Shown: positions 51,300 through 61,100 of the stretch, in pieces | Position numbering within the stretch: the stretch's first letter is position 1 | Layout: every line of letters begins with the position of its first letter | NCBI RefSeq assembly: GCF_024171735.1 | Contig: NZ_JAMTCH010000003.1 | Location: 1,228,841-1,292,840, forward strand | Reading direction: 5' to 3' | Length of the DNA: 64,000 bases | DNA from: Prauserella alba | GTDB taxonomy: Bacteria; Actinomycetota; Actinomycetes; Mycobacteriales; Pseudonocardiaceae | Notes under the pieces: model-generated | Database searches by the model: none | Told to the model about the DNA's origin: nothing | The model's input: the letters and a program-made list of their open reading frames with translations, nothing else | Translations under genes and position numbers: made by a program

Positions 51300-51570
51300 T
51301 CTCGTCGCAGCGTGTAGTGATCATGTGGTGGATGTGCCGCCCACTGGCGCGGGAGCGGCGGCGGAGCGAGGTCCGCGGACGGGGGAACCGGTCGGCATCC
51401 GGTTGGCGGCACGGAGGACTGGACCACCGGTTCGAGGGACGCCGGCCGGGTAGGTGCATCCGAGGTACACCACAAGATCGTGGACTCTTTGAACGCGCTG
51501 CGTAGTCAGCTACGTGGTCAGGGTGGTTCCTTCGAGGGGGTCAACGCCGATGTCTGCGCCATGTGGGTGA

Positions 51571-51585
51571 GACTTGACCACGACG
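51571..51585. repeat. Direct repeat copy 2 (GACTTGACCACGACG)
   Basis: Exact second copy, 286 bp downstream of the first, followed by AGTAATCA at 51599-51606. See copy 1. Confidence 0.6.
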
Positions 51586-51702
51586 CTGCTGCGACTTCAG
51601 TAATCAAATTCCCACGCCGTGTTCCCGGAAAACGGAAACCGAGTGCCGCCGAGTCGGGTGAATGGCGATTTCCGCTGGTCATGCTGCGCCTCTCGAGATC
51701 AT

Positions 51703-51730
51703 TTGGTGGCAACCCGATTGGCTGTACGAT
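51703..51730 (+). promoter_or_regulatory. Candidate promoter of the conservon operon
   Basis: TTGGTG (51703-51708), 16-bp spacer, TACGAT (51725-51730). It would leave a leader of about 420 nt before the kinase start. Speculative. Confidence 0.3.
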
Positions 51731-52158
51731 TTCTGGCGCCCCGGCCAAGCGAATTGAGTGCCACGGCACGGATCTGTGGTTTCAACCTGCAGATCGCAAC
51801 TCGCGGCCGGCGTCTGTGGGGGAGAGGACGGCACGGCCGGGGCGGACGGAAGCGACAGCGGCGACCGGGCCGACGGGCCGGGTGGCGACAGCGTCGGTGA
51901 CGCCTGCGGTCCCCGGGCCCGCGGCGTCGCGGCGGCGGTGTCCGGCACGGGCCGGGCGTATCCGGCGCCCGTCCCGGAGCAGCCGGATACGGAGGAACGA
52001 CCAGACATGCGGTACAGCGCGCGGTGCACGGGCCGGGTTCTCGCAGGCCCGTCCGGGACGGCACGCCCGTCCGGGCATCCGGACCGGGCCGTGGCCCCGC
52101 GCCGTACCGGGCCGGAGATCGTCGTGGCCGTGAGCGAGCCGGAGAGGGAGTCACGTAC

Positions 52159-55100
52159 GTGACCGTTGCAGGAGAAGGCCGAGTGCCCGTGGGGCAGCTT
52201 CTCGGAGAGGGCGCCCCGAAGCCGTCCCCGTGGAAGGCTCTGGCGCGCTGGCGGGACTGGAAACTGCCAGCCAAGCTCGGAGCCGTCACCCTGATTCCCA
52301 TCGTCATCGCGTTGGTGCTGGGTGGACTGACGCTCGCGACCCAGCTCGACCGTGCGGATCGGTACGACCGCGTGGCCGAGCTGGCAGAACTCAACTCCGC
52401 GTCCCGCACGCTGCTCGATGCCCTCCAGCAGGAGCGCACCGCCACCGCGGCCGCGCTGACCCGGGGCAACGGTGTCGATTCGGCACAGCTGAACGAACTC
52501 CGCGACGAGGTCGACCGCGCGGTGGGGCCGGTGCGGGCCGCACTCGGCACGGAGGGCGCCGAGCTCGACGCGCTCACCGAGCCCCGCGCCGAACTGAACG
52601 AGCAGCTCGACCGCCTCTCGTCGCTGCGGGAACGGGTTCGCACCGGTCAGCTCGGCGCGATCCAGGCGGCACAGTCGTACTCGGTCATCACGTCCTCGCT
52701 GCTGACGGTGGACGTCGCCGCGGTGTCGGGCATGGGCGACCGTGCCATCGGCGGCACGCCCACGGCGTTGCACGACGCGCTGGCCGCCCGTGAGGAGGTG
52801 TCGATCCAGCAGGCGCTGGTGGCCCACGGCATCGACCGCGGCGGGCTCGCCCCGAGCGAGTTCGACCAGCTCCGGACCTCGGCCGTGCGACTGGAGGACC
52901 GGCTGACCGAGTTCGGCGGCGCGGCCACCGTCGAGCAGCGTGCCGCTTTCAACGAGACCGTGCGCGGTGAGACGTTCGACGATCGTGAACAGGCCATGCG
53001 CGGACTGCTCGCCGGGCAGGACGCCGACGCCGCGTTCGGCGAGGTCCCGGCCGGCCAGTGGCAGGACGCGTCCGGCGGCGTGTTCGCGTCGATGGGACAG
53101 TTCGCGGGCCAACTCGGCGACGAGATCCAGACCAGCGCCGATGACGCCGCGAGCGGCGCACATGCGGCGGTGGTCTGGCTGGCCGTACTGTTCGTCCTGG
53201 CGCTGGCACTGGCAGGCGTCGTGGTGTTCGTGATCACCCGGCAGCTGCTGCGCTCGTTGAACGTGCTGCGCACCGCCGCGCTGGACGTCGCGGACCGGGC
53301 GCTGCCCGAAGCCGTGCGGTCGATCCAGGACGGCCAGTCGCAGAACCCCGTCGTGCGCCCGGTCCCGGTGTCCACCGACGACGAGATCGGGCAGGTCGCC
53401 CGCGCGTTCGACGCGGTGCACAGCCAGGCGTTGCGTCTCGCGGTCGAACAGGCCGGTATGCGGGCAGGGTTCGCGGGCGTGTTCGTCAACCTGTCCCGGC
53501 GGAGTCAGAGCCTCGTGCAGCGGCAGCTGCAGCTCATCGAACGCCTGGAGCGCGACGAGGAGGACGCCGACCAGCTGGCGACGCTGTTCCAGCTCGACCA
53601 TCTCGCCACGCGGATGCGGCGCAACAACGAGAACCTCATGGTGCTGTCCGGTGACGAGCCGGGCAGGAGGTCCGGTCGGCCGGTGTCGGCGACCGACGTG
53701 CTCCGTGCGGCCGTCTCGGAGATCGAGCAGTACCAGCGTGTCGTGGTGAACACCCCGCCGTCGGCGCGCGTCGTCGGCTACGCGGCGGGCGACCTCGTCC
53801 GACTGGTCGCCGAGTTGCTCGACAACGCGGCGGCGTTCTCCGCGCCCGAGACGAGGGTCACGCTCTCCAGCAGGCTCCTCGAGGACGGTGCGCTGCAGGT
53901 CGACATCTCCGACCGCGGCATCGGGATGAACGACGCCGAGCTGGAGGAGGCGAACGGCCGGCTTCGCGACGTCGGCCCCGTCGACATCGCGACCTCACGG
54001 CGAATGGGCCTGTTCGTGGTCGGCCGACTGGCCGAGCGGCACGGCTTCCGCGTCGTACTGCAGAGCGGGCCGGACGCGACCGGTGTCACGGCGGTCGTGA
54101 CCGTCCCCTCGGAAGTCGTCATCGTCGAGCAGCAGGCGCCGACAGAGGTGCTCGCGCAGACCGCTCCCGGGGACCCGGCTCGCGGGGACATCGCACGCCC
54201 CGCCGGTACGCCCGGATCGGCGACCGGTGGCAGGTCGGCCACCGCGCACGGCTCGCCCACTGCGAACGGCACGGCACCCACCGATGACGGCGGGACGGGC
54301 AACGGGCTGCCGCAGCGGCGCGGCTCCGGCTCGGCGCTGCCGACGTCCTTCGCGCCGCTGACCCAGGGCGGCGACGCGCCGTCGGGAACCGAGGTGTCCG
54401 GTACGGCGCTGTTCAGCCCGATCACCGGTGACGACCGCCAGGGCGGTGACACGAGCCGACCGGCTTCCGGGACCGATGACGGGGCGGGTTCGGGCCCGGT
54501 CGGCCGCGACCGGAACGGGAGCTCCACGGCGAACGGGGGCGGGCTGCCGATCCCGCAGCAGGGCGGCCCGGCCGACGAACCAGGTCCGGGAGCGCAGCAC
54601 GATGCAGCTGCTCCGGCCGATGCACCTGCTCCGGTCGATGAGGCACCCCGGGACGACGAGGCCGCCGGCGGCTCGCAGGGCGACGAGACGGGCTCCGGCG
54701 ACGAGTCGGGCTCCGGCGACGAGTCGGGCTCCGGCGACGAGTCGGGCTCCGGAGCGAGGAACGGCGCCAAGCCGAATCTGCCGCGTCGCAAGCCGGGCGC
54801 GAGCCGCACCTCCCGCGACGGCGGGTCGCGGTCCGGCGGATCGGCCGGCACCGGTGCCGAGGCGGGAGCCGCCGGTACGACGGACGGCGTCGCCGATCCG
54901 AACGCGGACCGGACCGCCTCGGCCGCGCCGAGTTCGGACCTCGGCGGGTCGGCGCTGTTCGCCGTGCCGGACACCGAGGTAACCGACTGGTGGAACGCCG
55001 CGACGTCGGCCAAACAGCCGCCTGCGCCCGAACCGACACCCAAGCAGAAGGACGGCTCCGAAGGCACGCCGATCTTCAACGACATGCTGTCGGCGTGGTT

Positions 55101-56373
55101 CCGCAGTGCCTCGGACGAGGAGCACGACCAGGGTTGGGGTTCCTCGACGCCGGGGGACCCGCAGCGCCGGTCGGGCGGTGACGAACCCGCGGGGTACACG
55201 TCGGCGGGCCTGCCCCGGCGGGAGCGGGGCCGGAAGTTGATGCCGGGCAACGCGTCGGGTGCCTCCGGCAGCGGTGCCGTGAACGGCGTCTCGCACGAGG
55301 CGCCGAAGCCGCCGCGCGACGCCACGGGGGTGCGCAGCCGCCTGAGCAGTTTCCAGCAGGGCGTCAGCCGCGGCAGGAGCCGGAAGGACCCGGAGGGCCC
55401 GGCCGACGCCACGACGGCAGCCGAGACGCCCGTGAACGGCGCGGCCGCACCTGCCGACCGGACGGCCGCCGGCCCTGGCGCCACGACTCCCGACACGGCC
55501 GCCCCGGACACGGAGACACAGGACACGGCGACGGCGGGACGGGGCTCGTCCCAGCAGCAGGTCCAGGAGGACTCCCCATCGCAGCCTGCCGCGTCGCAGG
55601 CGGCGTCGGAGAGCACGGCGGTGGAGGGCACCACTCCGCAGGGTGCCGAGTCGGTCGATGCGACGTCGGTGGATACGGAGTCGGCGGATGCGGAGTCGGA
55701 GGGCTCACCGCCGGCCGCATCCCGCGAACGGGGCCCGCAGCCCCGGCGATCCGGGGCCGACACGCCGAAGACGGCGGCAGGCCTGCCGCAGCGGCGGCGT
55801 AAGCCGCGACCCGCCCCTGCGCCGACTCCGCAGCCGCGGGCGAACCCGGTGGCCGGCGGTACCCCGTCGGCGAGCGGCGCCCCTGCGGACTCGACGCAGG
55901 CCGACGCGGACGCGGCGGCCACCGAGACCGCGAGCGCCGAGGCCGTGCCCGCGGAGTCCGCGGCCAGCGAGACCGCGGCCACCGAGACCGTCACTCGCGA
56001 GGCGGCCGCCGACACGACCACCGCGGACACCCCGTCCACGGAAGCCGCGACGGCTGAGGGGGTGTCGGACGCGGCCGAGGCCACGTCCGACTGGATGTTC
56101 GCCGCCGACGAGCGGTGGCGGACGGTGGAATCGGCGTCGGAGGCGGCGCCGACCGGCTACACCCCGGCCGGGCTGCCCCGCCGCCAACGTGGTCAGCAGC
56201 TCATGCCGGGCAGTGCGACGTCGACGGGACCGGGGAACGGCCGGCCGCGGCGCGAGCGTGACCCCGCCGACGTGCAGGGCAGGCTCAGCAGTTTCCAGCA
56301 GGGAATTCGCCGAGGCCGGCATCGGACCGCTCAGGCGAGCGACAGCAGTGAACAGAAAGTGGAGGGTGAATGA
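52159..56373 (+). CDS. Conservon sensor kinase with nitrate/nitrite-sensing domain (CvnA type)
   Basis: 1404 aa. Membrane helix about 42-62, an extracytoplasmic helical NIT-type domain (about 65-330), a second helix about 337-358, HAMP, a dimerisation region with His481 (LDHLATRMRRNNENL), and a HATPase domain (N box ELLDNAAAFS from 552; G1 box DRGIGM at 585-590). After about residue 670 it is a 730-residue low-complexity tail with GSGDES tandem units and two copies of a 60-residue module (from 1012 and 1333). The GTG at 52159 has GAGAGGGAG 8 bp upstream. First gene of four. Confidence 0.92.
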   Translation: MTVAGEGRVPVGQLLGEGAPKPSPWKALARWRDWKLPAKLGAVTLIPIVIALVLGGLTLATQLDRADRYDRVAELAELNSASRTLLDALQQERTATAAALTRGNGVDSAQLNELRDEVDRAVGPVRAALGTEGAELDALTEPRAELNEQLDRLSSLRERVRTGQLGAIQAAQSYSVITSSLLTVDVAAVSGMGDRAIGGTPTALHDALAAREEVSIQQALVAHGIDRGGLAPSEFDQLRTSAVRLEDRLTEFGGAATVEQRAAFNETVRGETFDDREQAMRGLLAGQDADAAFGEVPAGQWQDASGGVFASMGQFAGQLGDEIQTSADDAASGAHAAVVWLAVLFVLALALAGVVVFVITRQLLRSLNVLRTAALDVADRALPEAVRSIQDGQSQNPVVRPVPVSTDDEIGQVARAFDAVHSQALRLAVEQAGMRAGFAGVFVNLSRRSQSLVQRQLQLIERLERDEEDADQLATLFQLDHLATRMRRNNENLMVLSGDEPGRRSGRPVSATDVLRAAVSEIEQYQRVVVNTPPSARVVGYAAGDLVRLVAELLDNAAAFSAPETRVTLSSRLLEDGALQVDISDRGIGMNDAELEEANGRLRDVGPVDIATSRRMGLFVVGRLAERHGFRVVLQSGPDATGVTAVVTVPSEVVIVEQQAPTEVLAQTAPGDPARGDIARPAGTPGSATGGRSATAHGSPTANGTAPTDDGGTGNGLPQRRGSGSALPTSFAPLTQGGDAPSGTEVSGTALFSPITGDDRQGGDTSRPASGTDDGAGSGPVGRDRNGSSTANGGGLPIPQQGGPADEPGPGAQHDAAAPADAPAPVDEAPRDDEAAGGSQGDETGSGDESGSGDESGSGDESGSGARNGAKPNLPRRKPGASRTSRDGGSRSGGSAGTGAEAGAAGTTDGVADPNADRTASAAPSSDLGGSALFAVPDTEVTDWWNAATSAKQPPAPEPTPKQKDGSEGTPIFNDMLSAWFRSASDEEHDQGWGSSTPGDPQRRSGGDEPAGYTSAGLPRRERGRKLMPGNASGASGSGAVNGVSHEAPKPPRDATGVRSRLSSFQQGVSRGRSRKDPEGPADATTAAETPVNGAAAPADRTAAGPGATTPDTAAPDTETQDTATAGRGSSQQQVQEDSPSQPAASQAASESTAVEGTTPQGAESVDATSVDTESADAESEGSPPAASRERGPQPRRSGADTPKTAAGLPQRRRKPRPAPAPTPQPRANPVAGGTPSASGAPADSTQADADAAATETASAEAVPAESAASETAATETVTREAAADTTTADTPSTEAATAEGVSDAAEATSDWMFAADERWRTVESASEAAPTGYTPAGLPRRQRGQQLMPGSATSTGPGNGRPRRERDPADVQGRLSSFQQGIRRGRHRTAQASDSSEQKVEGE
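54684..54756 (+). repeat. 18-bp tandem repeat inside the kinase gene
   Basis: About four copies of GGCTCCGGCGACGAGTCG encode a GDESGS repeat in the disordered tail. In frame, so copy number can vary without breaking the protein. Confidence 0.75.
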
Positions 56374-56822
56374 CCGCGCCGGATCGGGCTCAGCCCCAAC
56401 AGAACCAGTTCGGATGGCTGGTGAACGACTTCGCCGAGCGAGTGCCGGGCGTCGCGCATGCCGTCGTCGTGTCGGCGGATGGGCTGTTGCTCACCGCGTC
56501 GAACCGGTTGCCGCTCGACCGCGCCGACCAGCTCGCCGCCGTCGCCTCCGGTCTGATCAGCCTGACCCAGGGTGCCGCCCGTTGCTTCGAGGCGGGAGCC
56601 GTGAACGAGACGGTCGTCGAGATGGAACTCGGCATCATGGTGCTGATGTCCATCAGTGACGGTTCGTGTCTGGCCGTGCTGGCCGCGCCGAACTGCGATA
56701 TCGGTCAGGTGGCGTACGAGATGACGCTGCTCGTCGACCGGGTCGGGCAGATCCTGACGCCCGAGCTGCGTGCGCAGCTCCAGGGCGCGGGTGGCCCGCT
56801 GGTCGGCGGATCGGTGGGATGA
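56370..56822 (+). CDS. Roadblock/LC7 domain protein (CvnB type)
   Basis: 150 aa. Single roadblock/LC7 domain: FGWLVNDFAERVPGVAHAVVVSADGLLL, ASGLISLTQGAARCF, and VLMSISDGSCLAVLA. Such proteins bind and regulate the small GTPase of the same conservon and may link it to the kinase. ATGA overlap with the kinase stop; ATGA overlap with the next gene. Confidence 0.95.
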   Translation: MTAPDRAQPQQNQFGWLVNDFAERVPGVAHAVVVSADGLLLTASNRLPLDRADQLAAVASGLISLTQGAARCFEAGAVNETVVEMELGIMVLMSISDGSCLAVLAAPNCDIGQVAYEMTLLVDRVGQILTPELRAQLQGAGGPLVGGSVG

Positions 56823-57481
56823 CCGTAGCGATGAGCACTGACTCCGGATTCGGGAGCGGGAACGACGAGGGCGCGATCTCCGACGTGCTCAACGGCTTCG
56901 CGCTCACGTCCGGACTGCGCCGCCGGAAGCGCGGCAAGCGCAGGGACGAGCCCGACGACGACGGTCGGGACGCAACCGGCGAGCCCGACAGCCGGGAAGC
57001 ACCGTCGTCCTCACCGGCCGAACCCACGGACGTGGTGTGGCCCGGTGAGGAGGACCATGACCGGTCTTGGACCGGAGAGGAGCAGTTTGTGTCGGCCGAA
57101 CCCATCCCCGTCGAGCCGGTGGCACCGCCGTCGGCGGCTGAGGAAACCGGTTTCGTCCGTCCTTACGCCATCACCGGCGGCCGGACGAAAGCGAACTACC
57201 CGCTGGAACTCGAGACGCTGATCTCGACGCGTGATGCCGCGGTCCTTCCGGTCCCCGATCAGCTCGAGCATCAGGTCATCATGGAAGAATGCCGGACTCC
57301 GCGTTCGGTGGCCGAGATCGCAGCGGTTCTCCAGGTGCCGCTCGGGGTGGCGCGAGTGCTGATCAGCGACGCGGCGGACACGGGGTTGGTGACCGTGCAC
57401 CGCACCGTGGCGGGCAGCGAGAACGCCGAAGCGCATTTTATGTTGATGGAAAGGGTGTTGAGTGGACTCCGTCGGCTTTAA
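56819..57481 (+). CDS. DUF742 protein (CvnC type)
   Basis: 220 aa. A disordered, charged N-terminal half of about 110 residues (longer than the usual 120-aa family members) precedes the DUF742 core: FVRPYAITGGRTKANYPLELETLIS, then a winged-helix-like VIMEECRTPRSVAEIAAVLQVPLGVARVLISDAADTGLV region. The DUF742 fold is compatible with nucleic-acid or protein contact. It starts by ATGA overlap and overlaps the GTPase gene by 20 bp. Confidence 0.92.
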   Translation: MTVAMSTDSGFGSGNDEGAISDVLNGFALTSGLRRRKRGKRRDEPDDDGRDATGEPDSREAPSSSPAEPTDVVWPGEEDHDRSWTGEEQFVSAEPIPVEPVAPPSAAEETGFVRPYAITGGRTKANYPLELETLISTRDAAVLPVPDQLEHQVIMEECRTPRSVAEIAAVLQVPLGVARVLISDAADTGLVTVHRTVAGSENAEAHFMLMERVLSGLRRL

Positions 57482-58085
57482 GGCACCGCGCCAGGCGGCG
57501 CCGCAGACGATGACCTCGGCGAAGATCGTCGTGGCAGGCGGATTCGGCGCGGGCAAGACAACGTTCGTCGGTTCGGTGTCCGAGATCGTGCCGTTGACGA
57601 CCGAGGCGATGATGACGGACGCGAGCACCGGCATCGACGACACGGCGGCGACGCCGAACAAGTCCACCACCACGGTGGCCATGGATTTCGGTCGCGTCTC
57701 GCTCGACGAGGACCTGATCCTGTACCTGTTCGGCACGCCCGGCCAGGAACGCTTCTGGTTCATGTGGGACGACCTCGTGCGCGGCGCGATCGGTGCGGTC
57801 GTGCTGGCCGACACCCGCCGGCTCGCGGACTCGTTCGCACCCATCGACTTCTTCGAGGACAGGGGCCTGCCGTACATCGTCGGCGTCAACACGTTCGACG
57901 GCGTGCTCCAGCACGATCTGAACGATGTGCGTGAGGCACTGTCGATCGACGAGAGCATCCCGCTGGTGCGCTGCGACGCCCGGCAACGCGAATCGACGAA
58001 GCAGACGTTGATCACGATGGTCGAGTACGCGATGCAGCAGTGGTTGGCGGTGCGGGGCGCCGCGGCTCCGAAGCCCGTCGGCTGA
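57462..58085 (+). CDS. Small Ras-like GTPase (CvnD/MglA type)
   Basis: 207 aa. P-loop VVAGGFGAGKTTFVGS, switch I region TPNKSTTTVAMDFG, Walker B and switch II LFGTPGQERFWFMW, and VGVNTFDG in place of NKxD. The missing canonical NKxD is normal for this bacterial group. The output switch of the conservon; cycling is probably controlled by the roadblock protein. The GTG start lies inside the DUF742 gene. Confidence 0.95.
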   Translation: MDSVGFKAPRQAAPQTMTSAKIVVAGGFGAGKTTFVGSVSEIVPLTTEAMMTDASTGIDDTAATPNKSTTTVAMDFGRVSLDEDLILYLFGTPGQERFWFMWDDLVRGAIGAVVLADTRRLADSFAPIDFFEDRGLPYIVGVNTFDGVLQHDLNDVREALSIDESIPLVRCDARQRESTKQTLITMVEYAMQQWLAVRGAAAPKPVG

Positions 58086-58193
58086 GGCGGGCGGCCGCAG
58101 CGGCGGTAGCTCCGCGGCGATGCCGCCGGGAGAGACCGTCGTCACGGTGGACCGCGTCTTTGAATTAGTAGGAAGTCCAAGTATTTTGGTGGC

Positions 58194-61100
58194 ATGACCA
58201 CCGAGCTGCACCAGCCTGTGCATCCCGTCCGGTTCGTCACGGCGGCGAGCCTGTTCGACGGACACGATGCCTCGATCAACATCATGCGGCGCATCCTGCA
58301 GGCGCAGGGTGCGGAGGTGATCCACCTCGGGCACAACCGGTCCGTCGACGAGGTGGTGACGGCCGCGATCGCCGAGGACGCGCAGGGTGTGGCGATCAGT
58401 GCCTACCAGGGCGGGCACGTCGAGTACTTCTCGTACCTGGTCGAGCTGCTCCGGGAACGCGGGGCGGGCCACGTGAAGGTGTTCGGCGGTGGCGGCGGTG
58501 TCATCGTCCAGGACGAGATCGACCTGCTGCACTCGCGTGGCGTCGCGCGGATCTTCTCGCCGGAGGACGGGCTGGAGCTCGGCCTGCCGGGCATGATCAA
58601 CCACATGGTCCGGGAGTGCGACGTCGACCTGGCGCGGGAGTGGGCCGGCGACCTGGACCAGCTGCTCGCGGGCGACACGCGGACGCTGTCCCGGACGATC
58701 TCGCAGTTGCAGCAGGACATTTTGCCCGGCGAGTGGCACACCGCCGTCCGGGAAGCGGCGCAGGCGAGAACGGTGCCCGTGCTCGGCATCACCGGAACCG
58801 GTGGTTCCGGCAAGTCTTCGCTGACCGACGAACTGGTGCGCCGGTTCCGCAACGATCAGGAGGACAAGCTCCGGATCGCGGTGCTCGCGGTCGACCCGAG
58901 CCGTCGCCGCGGCGGTGGTGCACTGCTCGGTGACCGCATCCGGATGAACTGCCTGGACGGCGACCGGGTGTTCTTCCGTTCGTTGGCCACCCGGACGACC
59001 AGCGGGGAGATCCCGCAGGGGCTCGACGAGACCGTGCTCGCGTGCAAGGCGGCTGGCTTCGACCTCGTCATCGTCGAGACTCCCGGTATCGGTCAGGGCG
59101 ATGCGGGCATCGTGGACCACGTCGACCATTCGCTGTACGTCATGACGCCCGAGTTCGGCGCGGCCTCACAGCTCGAGAAGATCGACATGCTCGACTTCGC
59201 CGACGTCGTGGCGATCAACAAGTTCGAACGCCGCGGCGCCGAGGACGCGCGCCGTGACGTCGCGCGCCAGCTGGTGCGCAACCGGGAGGCATTCGGCTCC
59301 GACCCCGAGGACATGCCGGTCTACGGCACGAGCGCGGCCACGTTCAACGACGACGGCGTCACCGCGCTGTACCAGCAGCTGCGTGACATGCTCGCCGACG
59401 GCGGACTGTCGGTGTCGGCGGGGACGCTGGCGCCCGTCGAGGGGAAGGTCTCGACGCAGACGGCGACGATCATCCCGCAGCACCGGGTCCGGTACCTGGC
59501 CGAGATCGCCGAGACCGTGCGCGGCTACCACGCGGAGACCGAGCGGCAGGCGGACGCGGTGCGCATGCGCGAGCATCTGACCGCCGCCAGGGAGGCACTC
59601 GCGGCCGATGGGGGCGACGCCGGCACGCTGGACGGGCTCGTCGAACGCGCCGAATCCGGTGTGGAGGCGGAGACGGCGCAGCTGCTGGCGCGCTGGGAGG
59701 AGCTGTCCGAGTCGTACCGCGGTGAGGAGCTCGCGTTCACGGTGCGGGACAAGGAGATCCGCACCGAGCTGTGGCGGGACACGCTCTCCGGGAGCAGGAT
59801 TCCGCGGGTCGCGCTCCCGCGGTACAAGGACAAGGGCGAGCTCGTGTCGTTCCTGCGGCGGGAGAACCTGCCCGGCTACTTCCCGTACACCGCGGGTGTC
59901 TTCCCGTTCAAACGCGACGGTGAGGACCCGGCGCGGATGTTCGCGGGCGAAGGGGATGCGTTCCGCACGAACCGGCGTTTCAAGTACCTGTCGGCCGACT
60001 CGGAGGCCAAGCGGCTGTCGACGGCGTTCGACTCGGTGACGCTGTACGGCTTCGACCCGGACACCCGGCCGGACATCTACGGCAAGGTGGGCACGTCGGG
60101 CGTCTCGATCGCGACGCTCGACGACATGAAGGTGCTCTACGACGGTTTCGACCTCACCGCGCCGTCGACGTCGGTGTCGATGACGATCAACGGTCCGGCT
60201 CCGACGATTCTGGCGTTCTTCCTGAACACGGCGATCGACCAGCGGATGGACGCCTTCCGCTCCGAGCACGGCCGCGAACCGGACGCCGACGAGGCCGCCG
60301 AGATTCGCGCGTGGACACTGCGGCAGGTACGCGGCACGGTGCAGGCCGACATCCTCAAGGAGGATCAGGGCCAGAACACCTGCATCTTCTCCACGGAGTT
60401 CAGCCTCCGGATGATGTCGGACATCCAGGAGTGGTTCATCGAGCACGGGGTGCGGAACTTCTACTCGGTGTCCATTTCGGGCTATCACATCGCCGAGGCC
60501 GGGGCGAACCCGATCTCGCAGCTCGCCTTCACGCTGGCGAACGGATTGACCTACGTCGAGTCCTATTTGGCCAGGGGCATGGACATCGACGAGTTCGCTC
60601 CCAGCCTGTCGTTCTTCTTCTCCAACGGCATGGATGCCGAGTACTCGGTGCTGGGCCGGGTGGCGCGCCGGATCTGGGCCGTGGCGATGCGGGAACGCTA
60701 CGGCGCGGGGGAGCGGTCGCAGAAGCTCAAGTACCACGTGCAGACCTCTGGGCGATCGCTGCATGCACAGGAGATGAACTTCAACGACATCCGCACGACG
60801 CTGCAGGCCCTGTGCGCGCTGTACGACAACGCGAACTCGTTGCACACCAACGCCTACGACGAGGCGATCACGACGCCGAGCGAGAGCTCGGTACGTCGTG
60901 CCATGGCGATCCAGATGATCATCAACAAGGAATGGGGCCTGGCGAAGAACGAGAACCCGCTGCAGGGCTCGTTCATCATCGACGAGCTCACCGACCTCGT
61001 GGAGGAGGCGGTGCTGACCGAGTTCGAGCGCATCTCCGAACGCGGCGGTGTGCTGGGCGCGATGGAGACCGGCTACCAGCGCGGCAAGATCCAGGACGAG

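Larger units (their letters stand above)
51015..52158. other. 1.14-kb intergenic region upstream of the conservon
   Basis: Divergent gap between the polyamine operon and the conservon. Bases 51180-51280 and 51590-51780 are clearly less G+C-rich than the genes around them. Holds a duplicated 15-bp element (51285, 51571) and a promoter-like pair at 51703-51730. Open frames through the region have no ribosome site and no protein-like composition. No RNA gene recognised. Confidence 0.5.

Noticed and set aside
51480-52133. Possible 217-aa gene in the gap before the conservon
   Set aside because: No ribosome site, no domain, and composition shifts abruptly from mixed to Arg/Pro-rich, as in noncoding sequence. 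The real kinase start with a ribosome site is at 52159.
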